NCBI GenBank assembly: GCA_044232905.1
Contig: JBIIKZ010000003.1
Span: forward strand, 38,934-102,933
DNA: 64,000 nt
Direction: 5' to 3'
Origin: CANHVK01 sp044232905
GTDB taxonomy: Bacteria > Bacteroidota > Bacteroidia > Flavobacteriales_D > Crocinitomicaceae
Shown: piece by piece, positions 16,343 to 24,746 of the stretch
How the letters are laid out: each line of letters starts with the position of its first letter
Numbering within the stretch: the first letter of the stretch is position 1
Made by a program: the position numbers and the translations under genes
The notes under the pieces: model-generated
What the model saw: only the letters and a program-made list of their open reading frames with translations
Told to the model about the DNA's origin: nothing
The model's database searches: none

Positions 16343-16729
16343 CTATTTATCTAAAACAGTTTTGATATCTGGCTTAAAATAACGATTCGACTTCAATATT
16401 TTACCATCTTCTCTAAAAATAGGCTTCCCTTGCTCGTCTAACTTACTCATATTAGAACGTTGAATTTCCTCGAAAACTTCTTCAATTTTGTACTGTAACC
16501 CGTGCTTTAAGATTGTTCCACAAAGAATATAAAGTTGATCCCCTAAAGCATCTGCAATCTCTACAATGTCATTGTTTTTAGCAGCCTCTAAATATTCTTC
16601 ATTTTCTTCTTTCATGAGGTTATAACGCAAGATAATCTCCTCTTCTGTCAACTTTGTTGTAGGGAGGTAATTATTTGCTATTCCAAACGCATTATGAAAA
16701 TCCTCCACATGTTTAATTATTTTTTTCAT
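16343..16729 (-). CDS. MazG-like / phosphoribosyl-ATP pyrophosphatase-like protein
   Basis: The 128-residue all-helical protein carries the NTP pyrophosphatase signature: MKEENEEYLEA followed by EIADALGDQLYILCG, which places the four acidic Mg ligands. A C-terminal tail reads GKPIFREDGKILKSNRYFKPD, common in phage- and Bacteroidota-type members. It probably hydrolyses (d)NTPs or similar nucleotides; the substrate is not predictable. It is the last gene of the rmlA-prenyl synthase unit, 12 bases after the preceding stop. Confidence 0.8.
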   Translation of the reverse strand: MKKIIKHVEDFHNAFGIANNYLPTTKLTEEEIILRYNLMKEENEEYLEAAKNNDIVEIADALGDQLYILCGTILKHGLQYKIEEVFEEIQRSNMSKLDEQGKPIFREDGKILKSNRYFKPDIKTVLDK

Positions 16730-16741
16730 CTTATTATTTGT

Positions 16742-17710
16742 TTATACTTCTCTTTGGAATAAATATTCGGACAATTCAACAAGCGTTTTTTTTCTTATAG
16801 ATGACACAGAAATTTCTTTTAGAGCTCCTAGTGCCTTATCCTGATAAAAAGTCATTTGCTCACGTGCAAAAGCTAAAACACCTAATGTATCAAACATAGA
16901 TTTAGCTGTCTCTATTTTGAGCAAATGATCATCCATTAACAACATTTCATCTACATTGATTTCTGAATTAAGTTGCGCGACCTCTAATGCTTTTAACAAT
17001 AAAAGAGTTTTTTTATTTGCAATAATATCCCCCCCTATTTGTTTTCCGAATTTTTCAGGATCACCATATAAATCCAAGATATCATCCTGAATCTGAAACG
17101 CAATTCCTAAATTTTGACCGAATTCGTAAATTAATTTACGATCTTCCTCCGAAGCATCGGAAACAATGGCTCCAAACGCTAAAGCACAACCTAATAAAAC
17201 AGAAGTTTTAAGTCGAATCATTTCAATATATTCTTCAATTGAAACTTCATCTCTTGACTCAAAATCCATATCCAGCTGCTGCCCTTCACAAACTTCCACT
17301 GCTGTCTGATTAAACAAATCTAATAAGGCTGGTATATGTCTTGCTTCTTGCTTTGCTAAAGCTTGATATGCTTTTATTAGTAAAACATCCCCTGAAAGAA
17401 TGGCGATATCATCATTCCATTTTAAATGAACCGTTTGTTTACCCCTACGTAAAGGAGCCTTATCCATAATATCATCATGGATTAACGAAAAATTATGAAA
17501 TAATTCAACTGCAAAAGAAGCATGAATGGCATTTTCTTTAGGTAGTCCAAACATTTCAGAAGCCATCAAAGTCAACAATGGTCGAATTCGCTTACCTCCT
17601 AATTGTAAGAAATATACCAAAGGTTGATACAGATTTTCAGGAGAATTTGGAAACTGATACTTTCCAATCTCATTTTCAAAATAAACGGAGTACGTAGATA
17701 AAGACTCCAT
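16742..17710 (-). CDS. polyprenyl diphosphate synthase
   Basis: This 322-residue trans-prenyltransferase has both aspartate-rich motifs: D79-D-I-M-D83 (followed by RRG) and D209-D-I-L-D213. GGKRIRPLL and the LKTSVL region also match. Length and motif spacing fit all-trans long-chain (for example quinone side chain) or geranylgeranyl-type synthases; product length cannot be read from sequence. Its ATG shares the A of the rmlA stop codon. Confidence 0.9.
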   Translation of the reverse strand: MESLSTYSVYFENEIGKYQFPNSPENLYQPLVYFLQLGGKRIRPLLTLMASEMFGLPKENAIHASFAVELFHNFSLIHDDIMDKAPLRRGKQTVHLKWNDDIAILSGDVLLIKAYQALAKQEARHIPALLDLFNQTAVEVCEGQQLDMDFESRDEVSIEEYIEMIRLKTSVLLGCALAFGAIVSDASEEDRKLIYEFGQNLGIAFQIQDDILDLYGDPEKFGKQIGGDIIANKKTLLLLKALEVAQLNSEINVDEMLLMDDHLLKIETAKSMFDTLGVLAFAREQMTFYQDKALGALKEISVSSIRKKTLVELSEYLFQREV

Positions 17711-18570
17711 TAAGCTATTATCGACATTAAATAAGTACCATAACCACTTTTAACTAATGGTTTTGCAATATCCATTAATTGTTCTTTTGAAATAAATCCA
17801 TTTCTATAAGCAATTTCTTCGATACATCCGATTTTCAGAGCTTGACGTTCTTCAATTACCTGAACAAATTGTCCTGCTTGCATTAATGAAGGGAATGTTC
17901 CTGTATCTAACCAAGCTGTACCGCGACTTAACATGGAAACTTTTAATTTTTTACGTCTTAAATATTCGGTATTAACATCTGTTATTTCGTATTCACCTCG
18001 CGCAGATGGCTCAAGACTTTTAGCTATTTCTATTACCGAATTATCGTAAAAATAAAGTCCTGGAACTGCGTAATTTGAACGTGGTTTTTCTGGTTTTTCT
18101 TCAATAGAAAGAGCATTCATTGCTTCATCAAATTCAACTACACCATAACGTTCAGGATCACTCACATGGTAAGCATACACAATTCCACCATCTGGATTTA
18201 AATTTTCCTTCAATAATTCATGCATTCCAGCACCATAGAAAATATTATCGCCTAAAATTAAAGCAACACTATCTGACCCAATGAATTTCTCACCAATCAC
18301 AAACGCTTGTGCTAATCCATTTGGCTCTGGTTGTTCTGCATATTCAAAAGTACAACCCAAACGACTACCATCTCCTAACAAACGTTTAAAATGTGGTAAA
18401 TCGTGTGGTGTAGAAATAATTAAAATTTCTTTGATACCTGCTCCCATCAATACCGATAAAGGATAATATATCATTGGTTTATCATAAATTGGCATTAACT
18501 GCTTACTTATTGCTAATGTTAACGGATGTAATCTTGTACCAGAACCTCCGGCTAAAATGATTCCTTTCAT
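17710..18570 (-). CDS. rmlA: glucose-1-phosphate thymidylyltransferase
   Basis: RmlA makes dTDP-glucose from glucose-1-phosphate and dTTP, the first step to dTDP-rhamnose. The N-terminal GGSGTRLHPLT nucleotide motif, KPMIYYPLS, ILGDNIFYG, EKPEKPRSNYAVPGLYFYD and the TAWLDTGT segment are all present; 286 residues is close to the family norm. No rmlB, rmlC or rmlD is nearby. It heads a three-gene unit with the prenyl synthase and MazG-like protein. It lies 75 bases downstream of the PHA mobilisation operon on the same strand, so read-through is possible. Confidence 0.93.
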   Translation of the reverse strand: MKGIILAGGSGTRLHPLTLAISKQLMPIYDKPMIYYPLSVLMGAGIKEILIISTPHDLPHFKRLLGDGSRLGCTFEYAEQPEPNGLAQAFVIGEKFIGSDSVALILGDNIFYGAGMHELLKENLNPDGGIVYAYHVSDPERYGVVEFDEAMNALSIEEKPEKPRSNYAVPGLYFYDNSVIEIAKSLEPSARGEYEITDVNTEYLRRKKLKVSMLSRGTAWLDTGTFPSLMQAGQFVQVIEERQALKIGCIEEIAYRNGFISKEQLMDIAKPLVKSGYGTYLMSIIA

Positions 18571-18644
18571 ATTTTCTAACTAGTTTATCGTATTTTATAA
18601 GAACAAGGAACTAAAATATTAAAAAAAAATCATAACCAAATACA

Positions 18645-19316
18645 TTATGGATATTGATTTAAAATTCCCGTATCAAAAGGAGTCCAAAAACACGCTTTTT
18701 TATTCGAATATTTTAATGCACGATTGGTCCATGTATTGCATGTACTAAAAAGATGGTAACTTCCAGTTGCCTCATAAAAAGCATCATTTGTTCCATAAAC
18801 GGCATTGGTTGGAATAAAAATAGAACTACCTTTATTTGTGCTAATTGTTCGTTTAATATAACGAACTAATAAAGCGTATTCTTTTTGTGTCATCGGAATC
18901 TTTCTACAAGTACTCGAGACTTGAACAGAATCTAGATATGTAGTGTGTAGGGCAGAGGTACTTAATCCAAACATCGCCTTAAAAGCAGTACTAAAAGTTA
19001 AATCATCCCAGGTCGGTGTGTTTAAAAAAAAACCTTTATCTCCCCACCCCAAAGCTAATAATTTTGATGTAGTATCTTTATCTTTCGTATTCGTATACGG
19101 GAAAATATTTGACCAATCGATTATCCTAGTTTTTACAGGAACCACTACATCCGTATGCACACCATTAGATTTTACATATACGATTATATTTCCAGTCTTT
19201 GAAATTGCCTCATTCACAGTAATTCGCGCACAAATAAAAGCAGAACTCAAATAAAATACAATTAAAAAAAGAAAACTAACTAAAACGTAAAGTAGGATTC
19301 TAAAACCTTTTTTCAT
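18645..19316 (-). CDS. DUF2459 (TIGR02117-like) membrane-anchored protein
   Basis: The protein has 223 residues. One N-terminal membrane anchor (about 7-30) is followed by an extracytoplasmic domain with NGVHTDVVVPV, LGWGDKGFFLNTPTW, HTTYL and CNTWTNRALK, which I recognise as the DUF2459 pattern. Conserved His, Asp and Cys residues suggest a hydrolase-like centre, but no activity is established for the family. It is the last gene of the operon containing phaJ, hydrolase, bdhA and patatin, 6 bases after the patatin stop. That placement suggests a role linked to PHA or lipid turnover; this is inference. Confidence 0.75.
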   Translation of the reverse strand: MKKGFRILLYVLVSFLFLIVFYLSSAFICARITVNEAISKTGNIIVYVKSNGVHTDVVVPVKTRIIDWSNIFPYTNTKDKDTTSKLLALGWGDKGFFLNTPTWDDLTFSTAFKAMFGLSTSALHTTYLDSVQVSSTCRKIPMTQKEYALLVRYIKRTISTNKGSSIFIPTNAVYGTNDAFYEATGSYHLFSTCNTWTNRALKYSNKKACFWTPFDTGILNQYP

Positions 19317-19322
19317 ATTTCA

Positions 19323-20348
19323 TTAATACTTGTCAAAGAAATGCTTTTCAACATCAAACGTTGACTTAACACCAACTAAATGGTATTCTTCTTGCAGCCA
19401 TTTTTCAGCATAAATTCTACCCTTTTGTTTCAACTCGAGTAAAAATTCCCAAGAAGTGTTCATTTTACTGGAATGTTTCATATGTCCTAAGGCTTCATGT
19501 GCCGAAATAGAATGCACAAAAATCTCTCTAGAATATTTCCCGTCTTGTAAATCTACCCCCTTACGAACTAATTCATTTCGATAATGAATCAATTTCATTT
19601 CGTTGATTAAACTACTATTAAAACAAATTTCGGTTATCCTATCTTCGATATCACGTGCTGAAGTAGGTACTTCTTTGATATTGATAGAATTAATCTTAAC
19701 CAACAATAAATCGTGAATATCCGTATTTTCAATTAAGGGAAATAAAGGGGGATTCCCCATATAGCCTCCATCCCAATAAAATTCACCATCAATTTCCACT
19801 GCTTGAAACAAATACGGCAAACAAGCAGAAGCTAAAACAGCATCAACAGTCATTTCAGCATTTGAAAAAACTTTTGCTCTATTCGTCTTTACATTCGTAG
19901 CACAAACAAATAGACGCTTTTTGTTATAACGTCTCAACTCCTCAAAATCTACTAGATTATTAAGAATTTCACGTAATGGATTAATATTTGCCGGATTCAT
20001 TTGGTAAGGCGACAAAAATTGCGTCATTGCATTAAACATCATGTAACCAGGAGTATTATGCATATCTCCATTGGAAAACATAGAATCCATAAAGGATGGT
20101 TTAAACATCACATTTCCTGAAAGTGCAATCTCCTTCCAAAGACGATCTAATAATTCTTTTGCCTTTGCTTTACCTCCAATATGTAATCCATACGCGGTAA
20201 CAACAGCATTTATAGCTCCAGCACTTGTACCAACCATTCCGTCAGCAACAATTTCATCTACCTCTAACAAACGATCCAATACACCCCACGTAAACGCACC
20301 ATGCGCTCCGCCTCCTTGTAATGCAACTCCTACATGTTTTTCTTTCAT
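19323..20348 (-). CDS. patatin-like phospholipase
   Basis: The 341-residue protein is predicted to be cytoplasmic and has the patatin serine/aspartate dyad: oxyanion loop GGGAHGAF (12-19), nucleophile G-T-S42-A-G, and the DGG motif with Asp193 (YWDGGYMGNPP). It follows bdhA after 6 bases. A bdhA-patatin operon (bdhA-patD) has been described in Legionella pneumophila, where it is tied to 3-hydroxybutyrate/PHB metabolism; the same pair occurs here inside a full PHA locus. It may act on granule lipids or on the polymer itself; which one cannot be decided from sequence. Confidence 0.88.
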   Translation of the reverse strand: MKEKHVGVALQGGGAHGAFTWGVLDRLLEVDEIVADGMVGTSAGAINAVVTAYGLHIGGKAKAKELLDRLWKEIALSGNVMFKPSFMDSMFSNGDMHNTPGYMMFNAMTQFLSPYQMNPANINPLREILNNLVDFEELRRYNKKRLFVCATNVKTNRAKVFSNAEMTVDAVLASACLPYLFQAVEIDGEFYWDGGYMGNPPLFPLIENTDIHDLLLVKINSINIKEVPTSARDIEDRITEICFNSSLINEMKLIHYRNELVRKGVDLQDGKYSREIFVHSISAHEALGHMKHSSKMNTSWEFLLELKQKGRIYAEKWLQEEYHLVGVKSTFDVEKHFFDKY

Positions 20349-20354
20349 AGTTAT

Positions 20355-21122
20355 TTATTGTGCGGTCCAACCACCATCAACAGGCATAGCAATGCCCGTA
20401 ATTAATTTTCCTGATTCAGATGCTAAAAAAACAGCTAAACTTCCTAATGATTCAACAGTTACAAATTCTTTTACGGCATGTTTTTCCAACATAATCTTTG
20501 AAATAACTTCGTCTTCTGGAATACCATGTGCTATTGCCTGTTCTTTAATTTGCTTTTCAACCAAAGGTGTTTTAACGTACCCAGGACAAATTGCATTTAC
20601 AGTTATTCCAAATGGAGCTCCTTCAAGACCAAGCGTCTTTGTCATTCCAACAACTCCATGCTTAGCAGTTACATATGCGGACTTAAACGGAGAAGCCACC
20701 AAACCATGTGCAGATGCTATGTTAATAATTCTACCAAACCCTCTTTTCTTCATACCTTTCCACACTCCTTTAGAAGCATGGAAAACAGAATTCATATTAA
20801 TATCAATAATTGCATTCCATTTATCTACCGGAAAATCTTCAATTGGAGAAACAAATTGTATTCCAGCATTATTCACCAAAACATCCACATGTCCAAATGT
20901 TGATTCCACCTCTTGTATCATTTGGATAATTTGATCCGGATTACGTAAGTCAGCACCATAAAAATGCGTTTTTACTCCATAGGTTTGACCAACTTCTTGA
21001 GCTATTTCAGCACCATTCTCTTCTAATCCATTAAAAGCAATCGCATATCCTACCTTCGCAAATTCTTTTGCAATACCAAGACCAATACCGCTTGTACTAC
21101 CAGTAATTAAAGCAACTTTCAT
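20355..21122 (-). CDS. bdhA: D-3-hydroxybutyrate dehydrogenase
   Basis: This short-chain dehydrogenase oxidises (R)-3-hydroxybutyrate to acetoacetate with NAD. The nucleotide motif is TGSTSGIGLGIA (7-18), NNAG is at 84-87, and the catalytic residues are Ser137, Tyr150 and Lys154. The segment NIASAHGLVASPFKSAYVTA is highly characteristic of BdhA, as are the ICPGYVKTPLV segment and the HAVKEFVTVE stretch before the C-terminus. I use ATG 21122 because family members begin at KVALITG; an ATG at 21131 overlapping the hydrolase stop is the alternative. It is the third gene of the operon. Confidence 0.92.
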   Translation of the reverse strand: MKVALITGSTSGIGLGIAKEFAKVGYAIAFNGLEENGAEIAQEVGQTYGVKTHFYGADLRNPDQIIQMIQEVESTFGHVDVLVNNAGIQFVSPIEDFPVDKWNAIIDINMNSVFHASKGVWKGMKKRGFGRIINIASAHGLVASPFKSAYVTAKHGVVGMTKTLGLEGAPFGITVNAICPGYVKTPLVEKQIKEQAIAHGIPEDEVISKIMLEKHAVKEFVTVESLGSLAVFLASESGKLITGIAMPVDGGWTAQ

Positions 21123-21123
21123 A

Positions 21124-21921
21124 TTATGCATTTAAAAATTTCACAATTATTTCTGAAACTAATTTAACCTCCTCCAAATTTAGCGTATGTCCTGCATTTT
21201 CAACTACAACAAACTGACTATTTGTAATATGATCAGCTACTGACTTACTAAGATCCACGGAAAACAAAGCATCTTGTCTTCCATGTATTACTATCGTAGG
21301 TGCAATTATCTTAGTTAAACTAGGACGGTAATCACTACGTGCTTGAGTTGCATCCATTAATTTACCAAGAGCAGTTGCATCCACCACATCTTTTCTAGCA
21401 GCTTTTAACATTTCTATTGGAATTAGGGGATGTGAAAAATAAGAAGTTCCAAGTACAAATGGTAACATAACATCTAACATTAAACCATAACCTCCAAAAT
21501 CTAATGCCCTCCTCCATGACAATTCAATTGCTTCATAATAAGGTGTTTTGTGCGCAAAAGTAGACATCAAGCATAATTTAACCACCCGTTCAGGATGATT
21601 AACCCCTAAATGTTGCGCAACTAAACTGCCGTAAGACAAACCTGTAAACGATGCTTTGTCTATGTGAAGCGTGTCCAAAACGGCTAACACATCTCTTGCA
21701 TGTTGATCAAAATCTCGAACTTCTCCAGTTTTATCGGATTCTCCTTGAAAAATAAAATCTAACACAATGATTCTATACTCCTTTTCAAAATAAGGAATCA
21801 TGAATGCCCAAGCAATTGTTGATTGCGAAAGACCATTCAAAAACACTATTGACTTTGTGGAAATATGATTTCCCAATACCTCAAAATAGATCGACTTTGA
21901 ATCTTCTGTTTTACAAATCAC
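21124..21921 (-). CDS. alpha/beta hydrolase in PHA operon
   Basis: The 265-residue alpha/beta-hydrolase has a clear triad: nucleophile elbow GLS-Y-GS with Ser96, Asp217 in HGRQDALF, and His245 in ENAGHTLN. The oxyanion-side motif is NGLSQS. A helical cap lies at about 125-195. No signal peptide is seen. It overlaps phaJ by 4 bases (ATGA) and abuts or overlaps bdhA, so it is produced together with both. Position suggests it hydrolyses PHA, its oligomers or a hydroxyacyl thioester, but the sequence alone only supports a generic serine hydrolase. Confidence 0.85.
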   Translation of the reverse strand: MICKTEDSKSIYFEVLGNHISTKSIVFLNGLSQSTIAWAFMIPYFEKEYRIIVLDFIFQGESDKTGEVRDFDQHARDVLAVLDTLHIDKASFTGLSYGSLVAQHLGVNHPERVVKLCLMSTFAHKTPYYEAIELSWRRALDFGGYGLMLDVMLPFVLGTSYFSHPLIPIEMLKAARKDVVDATALGKLMDATQARSDYRPSLTKIIAPTIVIHGRQDALFSVDLSKSVADHITNSQFVVVENAGHTLNLEEVKLVSEIIVKFLNA

Positions 21922-22331
21922 ACATCAATTTTTTCAATATTCATAACTACAGCCTCACCCACAACCACTTTCTTTCCTTCATTAGTAAGTATCGTGGTCG
22001 AGATACGTGCACGGTTTTTCTCTAAAATTTCCATCACCTCAAAATGAGCTTCATAGATAACATCTACGTACATTGGTTTCAAAAAATTAACCGACTGACT
22101 CAAATAAATTGTTCCCTCACCAGGAAATAACGTTCCAAAAACTTTTGAAAAGACACAAGCACCTAACATGCCATGCATAATTCTAGTTTTAAAAATAGTT
22201 TTGGAAGCAAATTCCTCATCTAAATGAACAGGATTATTATCCCCTGTTACACGTGCAAAATCGGCAACATCTTGTTGACTAAATGAGAAATTAGTTGAAA
22301 ATGTTTGATTTAAATGTAACTTTTCACTCAT
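21918..22331 (-). CDS. phaJ: MaoC-like (R)-specific enoyl-CoA hydratase
   Basis: This 137-residue single hot-dog fold protein has the hydratase-2 motif D31-N-N-P-V-H36 with catalytic Asp and His in FARVTGDNNPVHLDEEFA, and the GML motif (IMHGMLGACVFSKVFG). Such proteins convert trans-2-enoyl-CoA from beta-oxidation to (R)-3-hydroxyacyl-CoA, the PHA synthase substrate. It is the first gene of the minus-strand operon and is divergent from phaB. PhaJ is the best reading from motif and context; other MaoC functions are possible. Confidence 0.82.
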   Translation of the reverse strand: MSEKLHLNQTFSTNFSFSQQDVADFARVTGDNNPVHLDEEFASKTIFKTRIMHGMLGACVFSKVFGTLFPGEGTIYLSQSVNFLKPMYVDVIYEAHFEVMEILEKNRARISTTILTNEGKKVVVGEAVVMNIEKIDV

Positions 22332-22460
22332 AATTCAGTATTTAATACGAGTTGGAAAGTTACTAATAAAAAACATAGAATGATATAGATAAAAATGAAT
22401 ATTTATATGTAACTTTTAAAAACAAAAAACAATATGTTTCACCATTTAAAACTTTGAATT
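22332..22460. promoter_or_regulatory. divergent control region of the PHA locus
   Basis: The 129-base AT-rich gap between divergent phaJ and phaB starts must contain promoters for both. No exact TAnnTTTG is present on either strand. The closest plus-strand match is TATGTTTC at about 22433-22440, 20 bases before the phaB ATG. No clear operator palindrome was seen. Confidence 0.4.
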
Positions 22461-23204
22461 ATGGATCTTAATAATACAACTAAGACTGTTTTAGTTACGG
22501 GTGGGTCTCGAGGGATCGGCGCAGCAATTTCATTAGAGCTCGGTAGAAAAGAGTTCAATGTAATCGTAAACTATAATACAAAAGTAGATGAAGCTAATGC
22601 AATTGTAGACCAAATAATTAAACAAGGAGGAAATGCAAGTGCAATTCAAGCTAATATAGCAATACCGGAAGATAGCCAGCGTTTATTTCAAGAAATTGAA
22701 TCCAAGTATGGACAGGTAGATATATTAGTAAATAATGCTGGTATAACGCGCGATAAATCTTTTCGAAAAATGCAAAAAACGGAATGGGACGAAGTAATTA
22801 ATACTAATTTATCCAGCGCTTACAATACCTCTCAATTAGCCATTCATAAAATGATTGAAAACAAATACGGAAGAATAATCAATATTAGTTCCGTAATTGG
22901 ACAATCCGGTGGATTTGGACAAACGAATTATGCTGCAGCAAAAGCTGGATTAATTGGTTTTTCCAAATCACTTGCGCTTGAAACCGCAAAATATGGAGTA
23001 ACGGTAAATTGTATATGCCCTGGATTTATCAAAACAGAAATGGTTGCAGCAATGCCACCAGAAGTTCTTGCCGCTATAGTATCTAAAATTCCTGCCGCAT
23101 CATTAGGAAGTACTACAGATATTGCTAAGGGTGTAGCGTTTTTAGTAGACGCTCCATACATAACAGGACAATGTTTAAATATCAATGGCGGACTCTACAT
23201 GTAA
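22461..23204 (+). CDS. phaB: acetoacetyl-CoA reductase
   Basis: This 247-residue short-chain reductase reduces acetoacetyl-CoA to (R)-3-hydroxybutyryl-CoA. The cofactor motif is TGGSRGIG (13-20), NNAG is at 91-94, and the catalytic residues are Ser143/144, Tyr157 and Lys161. Features that favour PhaB over FabG include GITRDKSFRKMQKTEW, SSVIGQSGGFGQTNYAAAKAG, GFIKTEMVAAMP and the ending TGQCLNINGGLYM. It is the first gene of the plus-strand synthesis unit, 103 bases ahead of phaE. Confidence 0.92.
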   Translation: MDLNNTTKTVLVTGGSRGIGAAISLELGRKEFNVIVNYNTKVDEANAIVDQIIKQGGNASAIQANIAIPEDSQRLFQEIESKYGQVDILVNNAGITRDKSFRKMQKTEWDEVINTNLSSAYNTSQLAIHKMIENKYGRIINISSVIGQSGGFGQTNYAAAKAGLIGFSKSLALETAKYGVTVNCICPGFIKTEMVAAMPPEVLAAIVSKIPAASLGSTTDIAKGVAFLVDAPYITGQCLNINGGLYM

Positions 23205-23307
23205 AAAATATCAACTTTTTTAAAAATTATACTATTTTTTTTTGGTAATTCAATTTAAATGGTTGAAATTTGCACAGATAACTTTAAAATTTAAAATAAA
23301 AAATAAT

Positions 23308-24678
23308 ATGAATAACACAAAACAAATATTAGACACTGTTGTTGAAACACAAAATAAAGCGATGAGCTCGTTTGTTGAAACTGCAAATAAATTTCAAGAA
23401 GCTTTGAAATCAGAAAATGCTTTTGAAAAATCAACTGAAATCTATAAAAACTGGTGGGAGTCTCAAATGTCCATTTTTAAAAATTTATCTACTGACAGTA
23501 AATTAGATATTCCTTTTCCTACTAATTTAACAACTGAAAAAGCAGAAGATTTTTACAAAAACATCTACACTAACCAGTTAGATTCTATTAAGAAAGCAAC
23601 AGATTTCAATTTAAATTTGTACAATTCTCTTTCTAGTTTTGGAAAAACAACAAACGAAACTAATGAGCATTTATTAAATGCAAATACAACTTGGAATACA
23701 TTGTTTGAATCTTGGACAAAAACGTTAAATTCTACATTTGAATCTTTAACTAAAACATTACCTAAAGATACTTTTAATGTAGATTTATTTAAAAATGCGT
23801 TAAATACGAATACTTTATACTACAAGTTACAAGAATTTTACCAACCATTATTTAATGCTTTCAATAAAAATAATTTTTCAGCAGATAACATTAAACAAGT
23901 TTTCGAACCAACACATTACAAAAAAATCACTGAAGAATTGTTTCAAAACTTCTTCCCAAGTAACAACTTAAATTCCTTACTTGAGAACAACACGAAATAT
24001 GTTCAAAATTTCTTTGAAACGCAAAAAAACACAAACAAAGAATTCCAAACATATTGGAGTACTTTTACTGAAAAATTTCCACATTTAATTTCTGGAGATT
24101 TCGCTAAATTCAATAATACTTTTACTACAGTTAATAATTCTTACTCCGAATTATTTGCTCCTTTAATGAAATTAGTTTCTAACACGAAAGAAAAAGAAAA
24201 CATTGAATTAGCAATTACTGCAATTGACAAAGCATCCGTTTACAGTACTAAATTAGCTGAATTACAATACTTGCTTTACACAACAGGACAAGAAGTTGCT
24301 AAAGATGCTGCAAACTTAGTTACTGATAAAGCGAAAGATGCAACTTTCACTTCAAGCTTCCAACCATTCTTCAATGAATGGGTTAGTTTAAATGAAAAAC
24401 ATTACACTAAATTATTTGCTACTGAAGAGTTTTCTAAACTTAAAGGAGAATTAACAACTTTGTCTTTGGATATCAAAAAAAATCTTGAATACCAATTCGA
24501 AAACAAAATTGAAGCGTTACCATTAGTAGTTAAATCGGAATTGAACGAATTATACCAAACAATTCATGATTTAAAGAAAACTATCAAAAATTTAGAAAAT
24601 AAAGTGAACACATCAGAGAAAGCTACTGCTACTAAAACTACTGCAACAACTAACACTAAAAAAGTTACTACAGTTTAA
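23308..24678 (+). CDS. phaE: PHA synthase class III subunit PhaE (enlarged)
   Basis: The 456-residue helical, Lys/Thr/Asn-rich protein has no signal or membrane segment. Its C-terminal part matches the PhaE pattern: a helical body (about 300-415) and then LPLVVKSELNELYQTIHDLKK, the hallmark ending that precedes a short coiled coil (KTIKNLENKVN). It finishes in a Lys/Thr/Ala tail (SEKATATKTTATTNTKK) like phasins. Typical PhaE is nearer 310-380 residues, so the first 100 or so residues, with repeated Asn/Thr/Phe helices, look like an extra phasin-like part. PhaE binds PhaC and is needed for polymerisation. ATG 23308 is chosen; an earlier in-frame ATG at 23280 region is not evident and the GTG-type extension to 23242 is AT-rich leader. 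Confidence 0.8.
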   Translation: MNNTKQILDTVVETQNKAMSSFVETANKFQEALKSENAFEKSTEIYKNWWESQMSIFKNLSTDSKLDIPFPTNLTTEKAEDFYKNIYTNQLDSIKKATDFNLNLYNSLSSFGKTTNETNEHLLNANTTWNTLFESWTKTLNSTFESLTKTLPKDTFNVDLFKNALNTNTLYYKLQEFYQPLFNAFNKNNFSADNIKQVFEPTHYKKITEELFQNFFPSNNLNSLLENNTKYVQNFFETQKNTNKEFQTYWSTFTEKFPHLISGDFAKFNNTFTTVNNSYSELFAPLMKLVSNTKEKENIELAITAIDKASVYSTKLAELQYLLYTTGQEVAKDAANLVTDKAKDATFTSSFQPFFNEWVSLNEKHYTKLFATEEFSKLKGELTTLSLDIKKNLEYQFENKIEALPLVVKSELNELYQTIHDLKKTIKNLENKVNTSEKATATKTTATTNTKKVTTV

Positions 24679-24698
24679 TTTTTTTCATACCATTAATG

Positions 24699-24728
24699 AA
24701 AAGGGAAATTTAGGTTTCCCTTTTTTTT
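24699..24728 (+). terminator. intrinsic terminator between phaE and phaC
   Basis: Stem AAAAGGGAAA / TTTCCCTTTT with loop TTTAGG is followed by more T. It lies 20 bases after phaE and 18 bases before the phaC ATG. There is no room for a promoter between it and phaC, so phaC depends on read-through from phaE. Confidence 0.85.
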
Positions 24729-24746
24729 AGTCCAAAAAAACAAGCT

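Noticed and set aside
20071..20934. 287-codon plus-strand open frame opposite patatin and bdhA
   Set aside because: It spans the junction of two well-supported genes in antisense and has composition rich in Pro/Ser/Thr typical of reversed coding sequence. No family features.
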